The notes: a model not told the origin generated them from the sequence alone. 20,000 bases of DNA from Neocallimastix lanati (nom. inval.) (GCA_016946835.1 JACVTC010000005.1:582501-602500), one strand, 5' to 3'. Counted from the first letter of the stretch, positions 8,333 to 18,633 are shown. Numbers and translations are program-made.

Positions 8333-8882
8333 TTAATCAAATTCTAATTTTCTAATAGGTTTAGCTAGAATACAAGCAACAATTGTTTCTGGAGGAATAT
8401 CTTGTGTAACTACACTACCAACACCAACAACTACTTTATCACTACCAGTAGCACATGGTAAAATAGTAACTCCAGCAACAATAAAGAAATCATTTTCAAT
8501 CTTAGAAATAACTGCACCTCTGTTTCTTCAAAATCTATAATCTAATGAATGAGTTGAGGTAATAATTTTACAGCCAGGACCAATTAAAACTTCACTACCA
8601 ATGGTGATAGGACAATCGTCTAGTAATACATAATCATAATTTAAGAAAATATGGACACCAATACTAACATTTTCATCATAAGCTCAATGGAATGGTGCTT
8701 TAATAACTACATCCGTACCAACACTTTTAAATATAACTTTATGAAGTTCCTTTCTTTTATCCATTTCCATAAATGTAATTCTAATTTATTCTTCAACTTT
8801 TAAATCTACATTGAACAGCGGCCTTTATTAATTCTGGATCACCTTCATTATATAATTTCTTTTCCATTCTGGTATCAGTCAT
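8333..8882 (-). pseudogene. Maltose/galactoside O-acetyltransferase (left-handed beta-helix) pseudogene
   Basis: Read from the ATG at 8882-8880 to TAA 8335-8333, the remains span about 183 codons, the usual full length of this family. Active members transfer acetyl from acetyl-CoA to a sugar hydroxyl in the cytosol. The N-terminus (MEKKLYNEGDPELIKA) matches the maltose acetyltransferase N-terminal domain, followed by IFKSVGTDVVIKAPFH. The hexapeptide beta-helix repeats follow: ITIGSEVLIGPGCKI, then STHSLD with the catalytic His (codon 8551-8549). The end is VVVGVGSVVTQDIPPETIVA and AKPIRKLEF. Lesions are a one-base frameshift near 8820 and in-frame TAA (8788-8786), TGA (8686-8684) and TGA (8530-8528). 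In the second hexapeptide coil IENDFFIVAGVTILP the usual glycines are partly replaced. Such genes are common in bacteria and also occur in fungi, so transfer from gut bacteria is possible but not shown. It is an otherwise complete, recently inactivated gene. Confidence 0.9.
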
Positions 8883-9232
8883 TTAATGATAATAATGAAA
8901 TTATTTTTTATAATTACAATTTTTAAGTTTGAGTGGAATAATAATTAACATCATATTTTGTTATAATAAAATCTTAATGTAAGAATATTTATTTGAATAT
9001 TGAATAGATTTTTTTCATCTAAATTGAGATTATGATATTATTTACTCTTTTCCCATAAAATTAAAATTTTTCCTATTTTTCCCTTTTTAATTACATTATT
9101 TTATAAAAATAAATTTTGATTGATAATTATCCATTTCTTCAAAATTTTTATATTTTTAAAAATCTTAAAAAAAATATTTTATTGTATTTAAAATATTATA
9201 AAATCTATAGAATTAATTCATTTTTTTTCTAT
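8883..9232. other. AT-rich spacer upstream of the acetyltransferase pseudogene
   Basis: No reading frame or recognisable signal was found. As the former promoter side of the minus-strand pseudogene it shows only generic A/T tracts. Confidence 0.5.
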
Positions 9233-9898
<666 letters not shown>

Positions 9899-9945
9899 TG
9901 CAATAATAATAATATTTAGTGAATAATAATTAATAATAAATAATA

Positions 9946-11461
9946 ATAGATCTTTATAAAAAAATATTTGATGTTATTTTTTAATTAAAAATTACATTGA
10001 TAATATTACGTCCATTGTAGTTTTATTTATATAATTTATTATTAATATTAATATTATTATTACTATTCATTAATAAAAAAAAAAAAAAAAAAAAAAAATT
10101 AGTATATTACTAATTATTATTTATTTTCAATAACTACATTAATTATTTAAATATATATTATTATTGTTGTTAAAATAAGTGAATATGATGTTATAATATT
10201 TTATAATATATGAATATGAGATCCTATACAATACATTAAATATTCAAGGGAAATATAATAGAATGGTAATTCCTTGCGTAAAATGAGTGCATTCTAGCAA
10301 TAATAGTACTATTAGACCTAGTGTGAAATGGGTTTAAGTAATAACTAATTTAATATAATTATAATACAAGCCTTCTTGATAAAAGGTATAATAAAATAAT
10401 AAATATAACCATGTGTTATATACAAATAAATGATTTTTATCTATACTTAGTAATTACAAAGTATTCAAGAAATAATAATTATTAAACTTTTATCATTAGT
10501 ATTTTAATAATGACAAAATTCAAATATATAAAAATCCTTTTAGGGGGGAACAGGCAACATAAATTAAAGAACGTAAAATATTAAAGAAAAGTTACCTATC
10601 TATATAAATAGTTTATAAATGTAATCAATTTTAATTCTCCAAGATTATAATCTATCAAGTACACCGATATATAATTAACAATTTATTTTAATAGTTATTG
10701 CTAAAACTGTAACGAATATATGTAAAAAAGTTAGCTCTAATCTTTAAAGCAGATTATTTTTAAAAGTGAGGTAAAACCTAATATATAAAAGGTATTCACA
10801 CAAATTGAAATGGCTTAATTATCACCCTTCAAGAGAAAGGTTTCCATCATATTAATGGTAAATAAGCCATATATTATAAGAGATACTTTAGAAACATCCA
10901 ATAATATTAACCATGTAATAATAATAAATATTTAGTTTTAGGGGGGTATTATTAGATTACAAATATATTTAAGAAATTATTTTAATATCAATATTTAAAT
11001 TGAATTAAAGAATTAATATAATGTAAAATTATTTTATTCATGTAAAATTAAAGATTAATATAGAATTGAAATTAATAATAATTTAATAATAACATGTTAA
11101 TATTATAAAATAGGATAATTTTTATATATACCTATTCACCAGTAAACCAATTTATTCATTACAGAATAACTTGGCTTAAGAGGGAATGCTTGAATAGGTG
11201 AAATATAAGAAAATTTAGCTTCAAATATATTGAAACATATTGTAATATAAATAATGAAAAAGCCACAATTTGTTTATATAAAAGTATTTAATTTCGAAGA
11301 ATTAAATGCTAGTAACTCTTTTATCATAAAATATATTAATAAAGTTGACATAATTATAAACCATAAATTCCTGACTCTTAACAATTATTATTATTAATAG
11401 TATTATTATTATTGTTGTCATTAATAATAAATAATATCAAATATTTTTTATAAAATTCTAT
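9946..11461. repeat. Inverted-repeat-bounded, hairpin-rich region
   Basis: The left arm 9946-9983 and right arm 11425-11461 are reverse complements with about four mismatches and one indel, sharing the core AAAAAATATTTGAT. Between them lies about 1.4 kb without an ORF. It is less repetitive than its surroundings and contains several perfect short inverted repeats (10301-10314, 10403-10421, 10810-10870, 11130-11199) and two G6 runs (10543-10548 and 10941-10946). This could be a non-autonomous element with terminal inverted repeats or a locus of structured RNA. In such AT-rich DNA the arms need a statistical test. Confidence 0.4.
10075..10098. repeat. Poly(A) run, 24 nt
   Basis: An A24 run lies inside the left part of the inverted-repeat-bounded region. 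No LINE-like sequence or AATAAA arrangement points to it being a retrotransposon tail. Confidence 0.85.
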
Positions 11462-11714
11462 TTAAAAAAAAATATATATATGTACATTTGATTTTTTTAA
11501 ACTAAAAATTCAATAATAATTCTTAGTTAGGTTATTTTAGATTTATAAGAAAATTATTTTCATTATTAAATAGTAATAATAAGAAATAATAATAATATAG
11601 CTTTAACAATATAATTTTTACTAATAATAATACCACTTTAAAATAATAATTAATAATAAATAAATAAAAAATAATAATATATAATAATAATATAAATAAA
11701 ATATTAGTAATAAT

Positions 11715-11770
11715 AGTAATAATAAAACGAAGCTCTAAATATAGTAATAATAAAACGAAGCTCTAAATAT
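11715..11770. repeat. Exact 28-bp tandem duplication carrying AAGCTCTAAAT
   Basis: 11715-11742 and 11743-11770 are identical. Each carries AAAACGAAGCTCTAAATA after an AATAAT stretch. AAGCTCTAAAT is the interruptor of the compound array 2 kb upstream (9331-9495), so both sites share a repeat ancestor. Confidence 0.85.
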
Positions 11771-12063
11771 GTGGATTTTTAAATAATATATCTAATAAAT
11801 TATTATTTATATTAATAAAAATAGATGGAGATTAAACCTTAAATAATATATATAATTTATATCTATGAATATTATAACTAATAATTATTAAATAATATTT
11901 ATAAAAGTACTAAAAAAAAAATTATTTATAATAATATATAAATAAATAAACTATTTATATATTAATATTTATGTTTATAGCAAAAAAAAAAAAATTAATA
12001 ATAAAATCTCTTGTTACAAATAAATATATAAAAAAATACAGAAATAAAGCAAAACATAAATAA

Positions 12064-12066
<3 letters not shown>
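11771..12066. other. AT-rich spacer
   Basis: No gene, RNA or ordered repeat was found; only short A runs. Confidence 0.5.

Positions 12067-12108
<42 letters not shown>
12067..12108. repeat. Poly(A) run, 42 nt
   Basis: An A42 run is followed by three C-interrupted A blocks (CAGAAAAACAGAAAAACAAAAAG). There is no coding sequence or AATAAA upstream that would make it a retrotransposon tail. Confidence 0.85.
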
Positions 12109-12109
<1 letters not shown>

Positions 12110-12261
12110 AGAAAAACAGAAAAACAAAAAGAATTATGATTTTTAATTAAATTAATATGTATAAATTTAGAAAAATATGACAATTTTTTATATTTATATT
12201 TGTTTTTTAATTTAATAATAAATAATAAATAAATAAATTTTAATAATTGATAAATAAATTT

Positions 12262-12855
12262 TAATAATTGAATAATAAATAATAAATAATAAATAATAAA
12301 TAATAAATAATAAATAATAAATAATAAATAATAAATAATAAATAATAAATAATAAATAATAAATAATTAATAATAAATAATTGAATAATAAATAATAAAT
12401 AATAAATAATAAATAATTGAATAATAAATAATTGAATAATAAATAATAAATAATAAATAATAAATAATTGAATAATAAATAATAAATAATAAATAATTAA
12501 TAATAAATAATAAATAATAAATAATAAATAATAAATAATAAATAATAAATAATAAATAATAAATAATAAATAATAAATAATAAATAATAAATAATAAATA
12601 ATAAATAATAAATAATAAATAATAAATTTTGAATAATAAAAAGAGTATTTATTAATATTATTAATAAATAATAAATAATAAATAATAAATAATAAATTTT
12701 GAATAATAAAAAGAGTATTTATTAATATTATTAATAAATAATAAATAATAAATAATAAATAATAAATAATAAATAAAAAATAATAAATAATAAATAATAA
12801 ATAATAAATAATAAATAATAAAGTATAAATAATAAATAATAAATAATAAATAATT
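12262..12855. repeat. TAATAAA heptamer satellite, array 1 (direct)
   Basis: About 600 bp of the 7-nt unit TAATAAA, with occasional TAATTGA or TAATTAA variants. It includes a perfect 70-bp tandem duplication (12621-12690 and 12691-12760) whose distinctive part contains AAAAAGAGTATTTATTAAT. Seven is not a multiple of three, so the array reads open in all frames on one strand; the long Ile/Tyr/Leu translations are artefacts. Confidence 0.92.
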
Positions 12856-12930
12856 AAACAATACAAAGAGGTGCAAAATATCATTTGTTCCTTACAATAA
12901 TATAGGTACCAAAATATAAATATATATAAT

Positions 12931-12999
12931 GTATTTATTTATTTAACTATTTATTTATTTATTTATTTATTATTTATTTATTTATTTATTTATTTATTA
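12931..12999. repeat. (TTTA)n microsatellite
   Basis: A TTTA array with short interruptions just to the right of satellite array 1. Confidence 0.8.
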
Positions 13000-13744
13000 T
13001 TGATTTTATAGATTTATTTTTTAATTTATAACATCATAAATCAACCAATGATATTTTAATATCAAAAAAAAATTAAATAAAAAAATTTTTTCTGGAAAGG
13101 ATTTCCTTTTATAACTAAAAATTAAATTAAAATAAATAATAATAATAATTAAAAAAAATTATTTTAATCTTGATTAATTATTAAAATAAAAAAAAAAATT
13201 ATTTTTAATCTTGATTAATTGATTATTAAATAAGATCTATGTAACTATTAAATAATTTAATTATTAAATAGAGATACGGAATAAATCATAAAAATATTAA
13301 TAAATTAAAATAAAAATTATAAAGTTTAAATAAATAATAAACGATAAATAAATTTAAATAAGGTATAATTTAGATAGGAAAATATAATCCAGAGACCTTA
13401 GAATTAGGCATTAGTTGAGGTTTTAGTTTAGTAATATCGGATATATTGGATAGTTTATAAATTTAAAATGCAATTGATTAAATAGTATAGAAATAGTTTT
13501 ATAAAAAGAAAATTAAATAATATTGAATTAGGCGAATTATTAATATTGTTATATAAATTATATAGGAATTGTTAATGAAAAATTAAATATTATAAAATAT
13601 TAAATGAAGGCTAATAGCATTATAAGTGTTATATAATATAATTATTATGTAAAAATTATTAAATTGTTTTAATAGAGTATATTAATTCCCATAAACAAAA
13701 TAATGCACATTCTACAAAATGTATGATTATTACTCTTTATTATT
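13000..13744. other. Spacer between opposed satellite arrays
   Basis: AT-rich with no gene found. A slightly more complex patch at 13375-13460 has no reading frame. This is the loop if arrays 1 and 2 pair. Confidence 0.5.
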
Positions 13745-14165
13745 ATTTAAAATTTATTTATTTATTATTTATTATTTATTATTTATTATTTATTATTTAT
13801 TATTTATTATTTATTATTTATTATTTATTATTTATTATTTATTATTTATTATTTATTATTTATTATTTATTATTTAATTATTTATTATTTAATTATTTAT
13901 TATTTATTATTCAATTTATTTATTATTTATTATTTATTATTTATTATTTATTATTTATTATTTATTATTCAATTATTTGTTATTTGTTATTTGTTATTTA
14001 TTATTTATTATTTATTATTTATTATTTATTATTTATTATTTATTATTTATTATTTATTATTTATTATTTATTATTCAATTATTTATTATTATTTATTATT
14101 TATTATTTATTATTTATTATTTATTATTTATTATTTATTATTATTTATTCAATTATTTAATTATT
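13745..14165. repeat. Heptamer satellite, array 2 (inverted, TTTATTA)
   Basis: About 420 bp of the reverse complement of the TAATAAA unit, with TTCAATTA and TTTAATTA variants that mirror the TAATTGA and TAATTAA variants of array 1. Its left edge (13728-13760) carries ACTCTTTATTATTATTTAAA, the reverse complement of the AAGAGT motif embedded in arrays 1 and 3. Confidence 0.92.
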
Positions 14166-15220
14166 TATTTAATTTAATAAATGAATAGTAATTAATTATT
14201 AGTATTATTTAAATATAGTATCAATATTTATTTATTTACTTAGTTACTATTTATTTATTTAATTAATTATTTATTTATTACTATATAAAGTAAAAAAAAA
14301 ATTTAATTAGAATTAAAATTTCATGTCAAATCAAAGTATATTATTGGATTCTGTCATACTACAGAATTTAATGCAATATATTTTTAGGAATAAATTATAA
14401 CATTAACATAATATTTTATTTATATAATTAATTAGATTAAAAATTACATATATATATGGATTAAATAAATAATACATATATTAGGATATATTAGGATCTC
14501 TCTATTATTTCATTTTCGTTTATTTAAATTTATCAGAGTTTAAATGGATACTTTATGTAATTAAATAGCTGAACAGATTGAAGTAAATAAATATATAATT
14601 ATATAAATAAATAAATAATTAATAATTAATAAATAAATAAAAAATAGATTCTATTTATTAATAATAAATAAATAATTAATAATAAATAATAAATAAACCA
14701 AAATAATGAATAAATAATAAATAATTAATAAATAATTAAATATATATAAATAATTATTAAATAATTAAATAATTACATAATAAATAAATTTTATGTGAGA
14801 ATGATAAAAAAAATAAAAAAGGAAACTATTTTTTTAAATTTTGTAAACAATTAAATATATTCAAATTAAATAATTTTAATATATCAGAGTATAAACGGGA
14901 AAACCAAAATAATAAAATTTAATAATATTATCAATATATTTGTTGATTACTCCAAAAAAAATATAATATAAAATAATTTATTTATAATATATTAATAATA
15001 TATTATAATTTTTAAATATTTTGAAAATTTAGATTGAAAAAAAAATTTAAAAAAAAATTAAAAAAAAAAAATATTAAATTTTTATCCTTTCCTAACTTCA
15101 AATCACAAATCAATTGTTCTACATATATTTTATATATATTTTAGTTAATAAGTCTATTATTTATATATATTAGTTAATACTTCAATAAATATTTTTACAA
15201 ATTTGATATTGAATATTGAT
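14166..15220. other. AT-rich spacer between arrays 2 and 3
   Basis: Mixed AAATAAT fragments (14590-14790) and A/T runs. A 15-nt word, TCAGAGTTTAAATGG at about 14533 and TCAGAGTATAAACGG at about 14884, occurs twice with two differences. No gene or RNA was recognised. Confidence 0.5.
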
Positions 15221-15752
15221 TTAATAATAATAATAAATAACAAAAAGAGTATTTATTAATAAATAATAATAATAAATAATAAAAAGAGTATTTATTAATA
15301 AATAATAAATAATAAATAATAAAAAGAAGTATTTAATAATAAATAATAAATAATTGAATAATAAATAATAAATAATAAAAAGAGTATTTATTAATAAATA
15401 ATAAATAATAAATAATAAATAATAAATAATAAATAATAAATAATAAATAATAAATAATAAATAATAAAAAATAAATAATAAATAATAAATAATAAATAAT
15501 AAATAATAAATAATAAATAATAAATAATAAATAATAAATTAATAATAAAGAGTATTTATTAATAAATAATAAATAATAAATAATTATATAATAAATAATA
15601 AATAATAAATAATAAATAATAAATAAATAATAAATAATAAATAATAAATAATAAATAATAAATAATAAATAAATAATAAATAATAAATAATAAATAATAA
15701 ATAATAAATAATAAATAATAAATAATAAATAATAAATAAATAAATAATAAAT
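15221..15752. repeat. TAATAAA heptamer satellite, array 3 (direct)
   Basis: About 530 bp of TAATAAA, same strand as array 1. The left part is interrupted by AAAAAGAGTATTTATTAAT at about 15242, 15281 and 15377, and by variants at about 15321 and 15545. This is the same motif as in array 1, so the two arrays share origin. Confidence 0.92.
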
Positions 15753-16464
15753 AGTTAATAATAATCATATTTTTAATATTGAATTTGATTATAATTAAAA
15801 TTAATAAATAAAATTGAAATAAATTTAAAAACTTTAATCATAGATAAAAGATTCAAAAAAAGGGATATATCGATTAATGATTATTATTTAAATAAATTTT
15901 AATATATATAAAAATTTAAAGCTATAAATATCAAAGAAATTTTCTTTATTTTATTTTATTTTAAAGTATATATTGTCTTTACTATATATATATTTATTAA
16001 CAAGAAAAACCTTTTAACCAAATAGGACTCAAAATAATACAACAAAATATTTTTCTTTTTCTAATAAAAAAATATAAAATTACATTTATAAAATTAAAGT
16101 TAATAATTAAATAAATTCAGATATATGTGAAATAAGACATTTAAAATTTTTTTTAGAAATTATTATCATAAAATATCACTGTATTGTTAAAATTAATTTA
16201 CTTCGAGATTTAAAATTACCGTTAATAAAATAAAGATCTTTGATAAAATATAAAAAAAAAAAAAAATTGCAAAATAATAAAATATTTTAATATATAAACA
16301 TCAATTTCTCATATTTTGATAAATAAATATTATTTTAGATACCTTATTTAATTACATTTATATAAACTATTATTTAAAAAACTATTACTTTTGATATAAA
16401 GTTTATTTTTTATTCTGTTTAATACAATTAAAATTATAATTTAAGAATTACAATAAAATATATA

Positions 16465-16472
<8 letters not shown>
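15753..16472. other. Upstream region of the phosphatase gene
   Basis: AT-rich, with no ORF. An alternating AT stretch at 16458-16470 lies just before the A35 run and 45-55 bp from the ATG. It could serve as a TATA-like element, but in this composition it is not specific. Confidence 0.4.

Positions 16473-16507
<35 letters not shown>
16473..16507 (+). promoter_or_regulatory. A35 tract in the promoter/5' UTR of the phosphatase gene
   Basis: Thirty-five A end 5 nt before the ATG (ACTAAAATG). Long dA:dT tracts upstream of fungal genes are known to disfavour nucleosomes. If transcribed it would give an A-rich leader. A regulatory role here is inference from position only. Confidence 0.4.
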
Positions 16508-16509
<2 letters not shown>

Positions 16510-16512
16510 AAA

Positions 16513-17633
16513 ATGAAGACTATATACATCACTAGACATGGTACTCGTCAAGATCATTTAACAGGTATACCAACACCATCAAAATCTGGTTTTATATATG
16601 ACCCTCCGTTAGCAGAAGAAGGTTTATTCCAATCTCAACTTTTAGCAAACTATCTCTCTGAAAATGCCCATATTGATTATATATTTTCCTCTCCTTTCTA
16701 TAGAACTTTACAAACGGCAACTAAAGTTGCAGATACCTTAAATTTAAAAATTGAAGTTGAAAGTGGTTTGAGTGATTGGTATGGTGGTTCACCTAACTAT
16801 GCGACTTATATACCAAAAGCAGCCCCATTTGAAAAATTAATTGAATTTTTCCCTTTAATAAATCAGTCCTATAAACCCAATATAGAGATAACTACTATTG
16901 CTGAACCAAAAGAAGAAATGTATGATAGAATAGGTAAAACAATTCAAGTATTAATGGATACTTTTAAATCTACAAATAATAAGAATCAAGAATTTTTATT
17001 TGTTTGTCATGCTGCTTCTGCAATTATGGTAATGAAATAAAATAATATATTTATATATTAATGCTAATAAATTAAAATAAAATATATATACATATAGAAA
17101 CATTTAAAAAAAAAAAATACTAATAACTTGAAAGCTAATTAATATTATTATTTATAATTATTTTATATATCTATTAATTAATTATTCATTATTATTTTAA
17201 TAATGTAAACTGTAATAATTATTATAAATTATAAATGAATTACAATCAAATATTTATTAAAATTAAATCTCTTCATCTTCTGTATTATTTTAATCGAATA
17301 TTATTTTATAATTAAAAAAATCTTTAACTTCTTAATAAAATAAATTAAAAATAACGACTCAATAAATACTTTATAATAATGATAATAATAATAATATATA
17401 TTATTTAATAATGATAATAATAATATTATTATTATTTTCAGGTTGCAAGAAATTTATTAAAGGATAAATCAGCTTTAATACGATGTGGTGTTTGTTCACT
17501 ATTAAAATTAACTCAAAAAGATGAAAATAGTGATTGGACATTAGAAGAAAATGGTTTAACAGATTACTTAAAACCAGCAGGTGGTGAAAAATTTGTATGG
17601 AATTTCCCAGGAGAATGTCAAATAAAAGAATAA
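16513..17633 (+). CDS. Histidine-phosphatase-fold protein, Tfc7/tau55-like, two exons
   Basis: Exon 1 (16513-17028, 172 codons) and exon 2 (17442-17633) join in phase 0 to give 235 aa. The product has the full core of the histidine phosphatase superfamily: ITRHG with Arg8 and the phospho-acceptor His9, SSPFYR with Arg64, the acidic stretch ESGLSDW (83-89) and VCHAAS with His166. The C-terminal part (RCGVCSLLKL, then W..EENG and a final KFVWNFPGE) resembles the YNL108C/Tfc7 group of fungi. There the fold is a subunit of RNA polymerase III factor TFIIIC or a phosphatase-like paralogue. All catalytic residues are kept, so enzyme activity is possible. No signal peptide or membrane segment is seen, so it is probably cytosolic or nuclear. 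The first ATG is preceded by an A35 tract. Orthology to Tfc7 is inferred from motif layout; a different clade of the superfamily is the alternative. Confidence 0.85.
17029..17441 (+). other. Intron of the histidine phosphatase gene (413 nt)
   Basis: The donor is ATG|GTAATG and the acceptor TTTTCAG|GTT. Exon 2 continues the conserved protein (VARNLLKDKS, RCGVCSL) in phase 0, which makes both splice sites convincing. The intron is about as AT-rich as the intergenic DNA and contains TAA/TTA repeats near its 3' end. If it is retained, translation stops after three more codons, giving 175 aa without the C-terminal 63 residues. Confidence 0.85.
17621..17626 (+). promoter_or_regulatory. AATAAA overlapping the last codons of the phosphatase
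   Basis: AATAAA occurs at the very end of the coding region (codons CAA ATA AAA), 7 nt before the stop codon ends. It could act as the polyadenylation signal, with further A/T-rich sequence downstream. The placement inside the ORF may be chance. Confidence 0.35.
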
Positions 17634-17639
17634 AAATAT

Positions 17640-17679
17640 AAAGATATAAAGATATAAAGATATAAAGATACAAAGATAT
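17640..17679. repeat. AAAGATAT x5 tandem repeat in the 3' flank
   Basis: Five 8-bp units, the fourth ending in AC instead of AT, start 7 nt after the phosphatase stop codon and run into an AT dinucleotide stretch. They are probably within the 3' UTR. Confidence 0.85.
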
Positions 17680-17700
17680 ATATATATATATAAAGATTAA

Positions 17701-18129
17701 CCTGTAAATTTTATAAATAATTTTTATTTAATTTTTTAATTTATTAAAAAAAAAAGTATTTAATTCTTTTTTATTTATTTTCTTATCATATAATAATTGT
17801 ATTGCTAATAATAAAAAGTTAAAGCCAAATTATATATTACATAATATTTAATTAAAATAAAAAAGCTGTATAGATTTATAAACTTTTTATCATTGATTAT
17901 TTCTTTTAAATTACTATATTCTATTATTTAAGAAAGAAAATAAAATATATATTTAAAAAAATATTTTTATAAATTATTTTATTATTATTCTAATTATTAT
18001 TATTATTATTATTATTATTATAATAATAATAATATAAATATTACTACTTCATGATTTATTTTAATATATATAATTGATTGAAATATTTTTAATTCTCATT
18101 ATAATATTTAATATTTTCATTACTTTTTT

Positions 18130-18131
<2 letters not shown>
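17701..18131. other. AT-rich intergenic stretch
   Basis: Contains a (TTA)n tract around 17983-18020 that flips to (ATA)n, giving a short imperfect palindrome, and one AAAAAGCTGTATA (17860-17872). The latter is identical to an interruptor of the compound array at 9289. No gene was found. Confidence 0.5.
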
Positions 18132-18173
<42 letters not shown>

Positions 18174-18227
18174 TTATTTTTGTTTTTGTTTTTTTTTTGT
18201 TTTTGTTTTTGTTTTTTTAATTTCATT
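18132..18227. repeat. T40 run and (T5G)n tract
   Basis: Forty T (18132-18171), then T-rich sequence with G at regular steps (TTTTTG repeats, 18180-18213), then more T. It lies just upstream of the structured stretch at 18267. Confidence 0.85.
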
Positions 18228-18266
18228 TTTTTTTTAAATTATTTTTAGTAGTTTTACTTAATTTAT

Positions 18267-18391
18267 ATAGGGCAAATACCTCTGAAGGAGAAAACCATAA
18301 TTTCTTTCAAACCCTATTACAGAATATGAATACCTTTTAAAACAGTGATCCTTTAATCTGGAGGTGAGGTTCATTGAAAATGAACTTTTTT
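18267..18391 (+). ncRNA. Candidate small structured RNA with hairpin plus T6 end
   Basis: The sequence is less AT-skewed than its flanks and has no ORF. A 5' stem ATAGGG (18267-18272) pairs with CCCTAT (18312-18317) around a second A/G-rich to T/C-rich stem (about 18284-18293 with 18301-18308). At the 3' end a perfect 7-bp hairpin, GTTCATT-GAA-AATGAAC (18369-18385), is followed at once by T6 (18386-18391). That arrangement could terminate a Pol III transcript. AGGTTCATTG resembles part of a B-box only loosely. I compared it from memory with spliceosomal U RNAs, SRP RNA and tRNA patterns and recognised none. Confidence 0.25.
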
Positions 18392-18550
18392 CTGAATTTA
18401 TTTATACACTTTATTTTGAACATTACTTTTTTTTTTATATTAACAATTTAAAATATTATAATATTAAAATTGGACAAATAATATTTATTATATTATTTGT
18501 ATTATTATTCATGTAATTAATGAATAAATTTAAGTTTAAAGTTTAAAGTT

Positions 18551-18564
18551 CGCAATATTGCGGC

Positions 18565-18631
<67 letters not shown>
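18551..18631. repeat. Palindrome CGCAATATTGCG followed by A64
   Basis: A perfect 12-bp palindrome (18551-18562), then GCTGT, then 64 uninterrupted A (18568-18631), the longest homopolymer in the window. Before it stands a direct repeat of GTTTAAA (18534-18548). The three CG/GC-containing steps stand out from AT-only surroundings. Confidence 0.8.

Positions 18632-18633
<2 letters not shown>

Noticed and set aside
11130-11199. Possible tRNA, from the size and outer stem
   Set aside because: The outer stem is 9 bp, there is no TTC-type T-loop on either strand, and no anticodon arm in the right place.
12261-12884. Long open frames rich in Ile, Tyr, Leu and Phe over the satellite (also 13723-14188 and 15559-15768)
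   Set aside because: They are translations of a 7-nt repeat that contains no stop on one strand in any frame. The protein has a seven-residue period and no other content.
17401-17673. Minus-strand 90-codon hydrophobic frame
   Set aside because: Antisense of phosphatase exon 2 and the AAAGATAT repeat. The plus strand encodes the conserved C-terminus with clean splice sites.
18267-18391. U5-like or U4-like spliceosomal RNA, from CCTTTTA and GAGGTTCAT words
   Set aside because: The loop stem and Sm-site context expected for U5 or U4 are absent. The words alone are too short to support the call.
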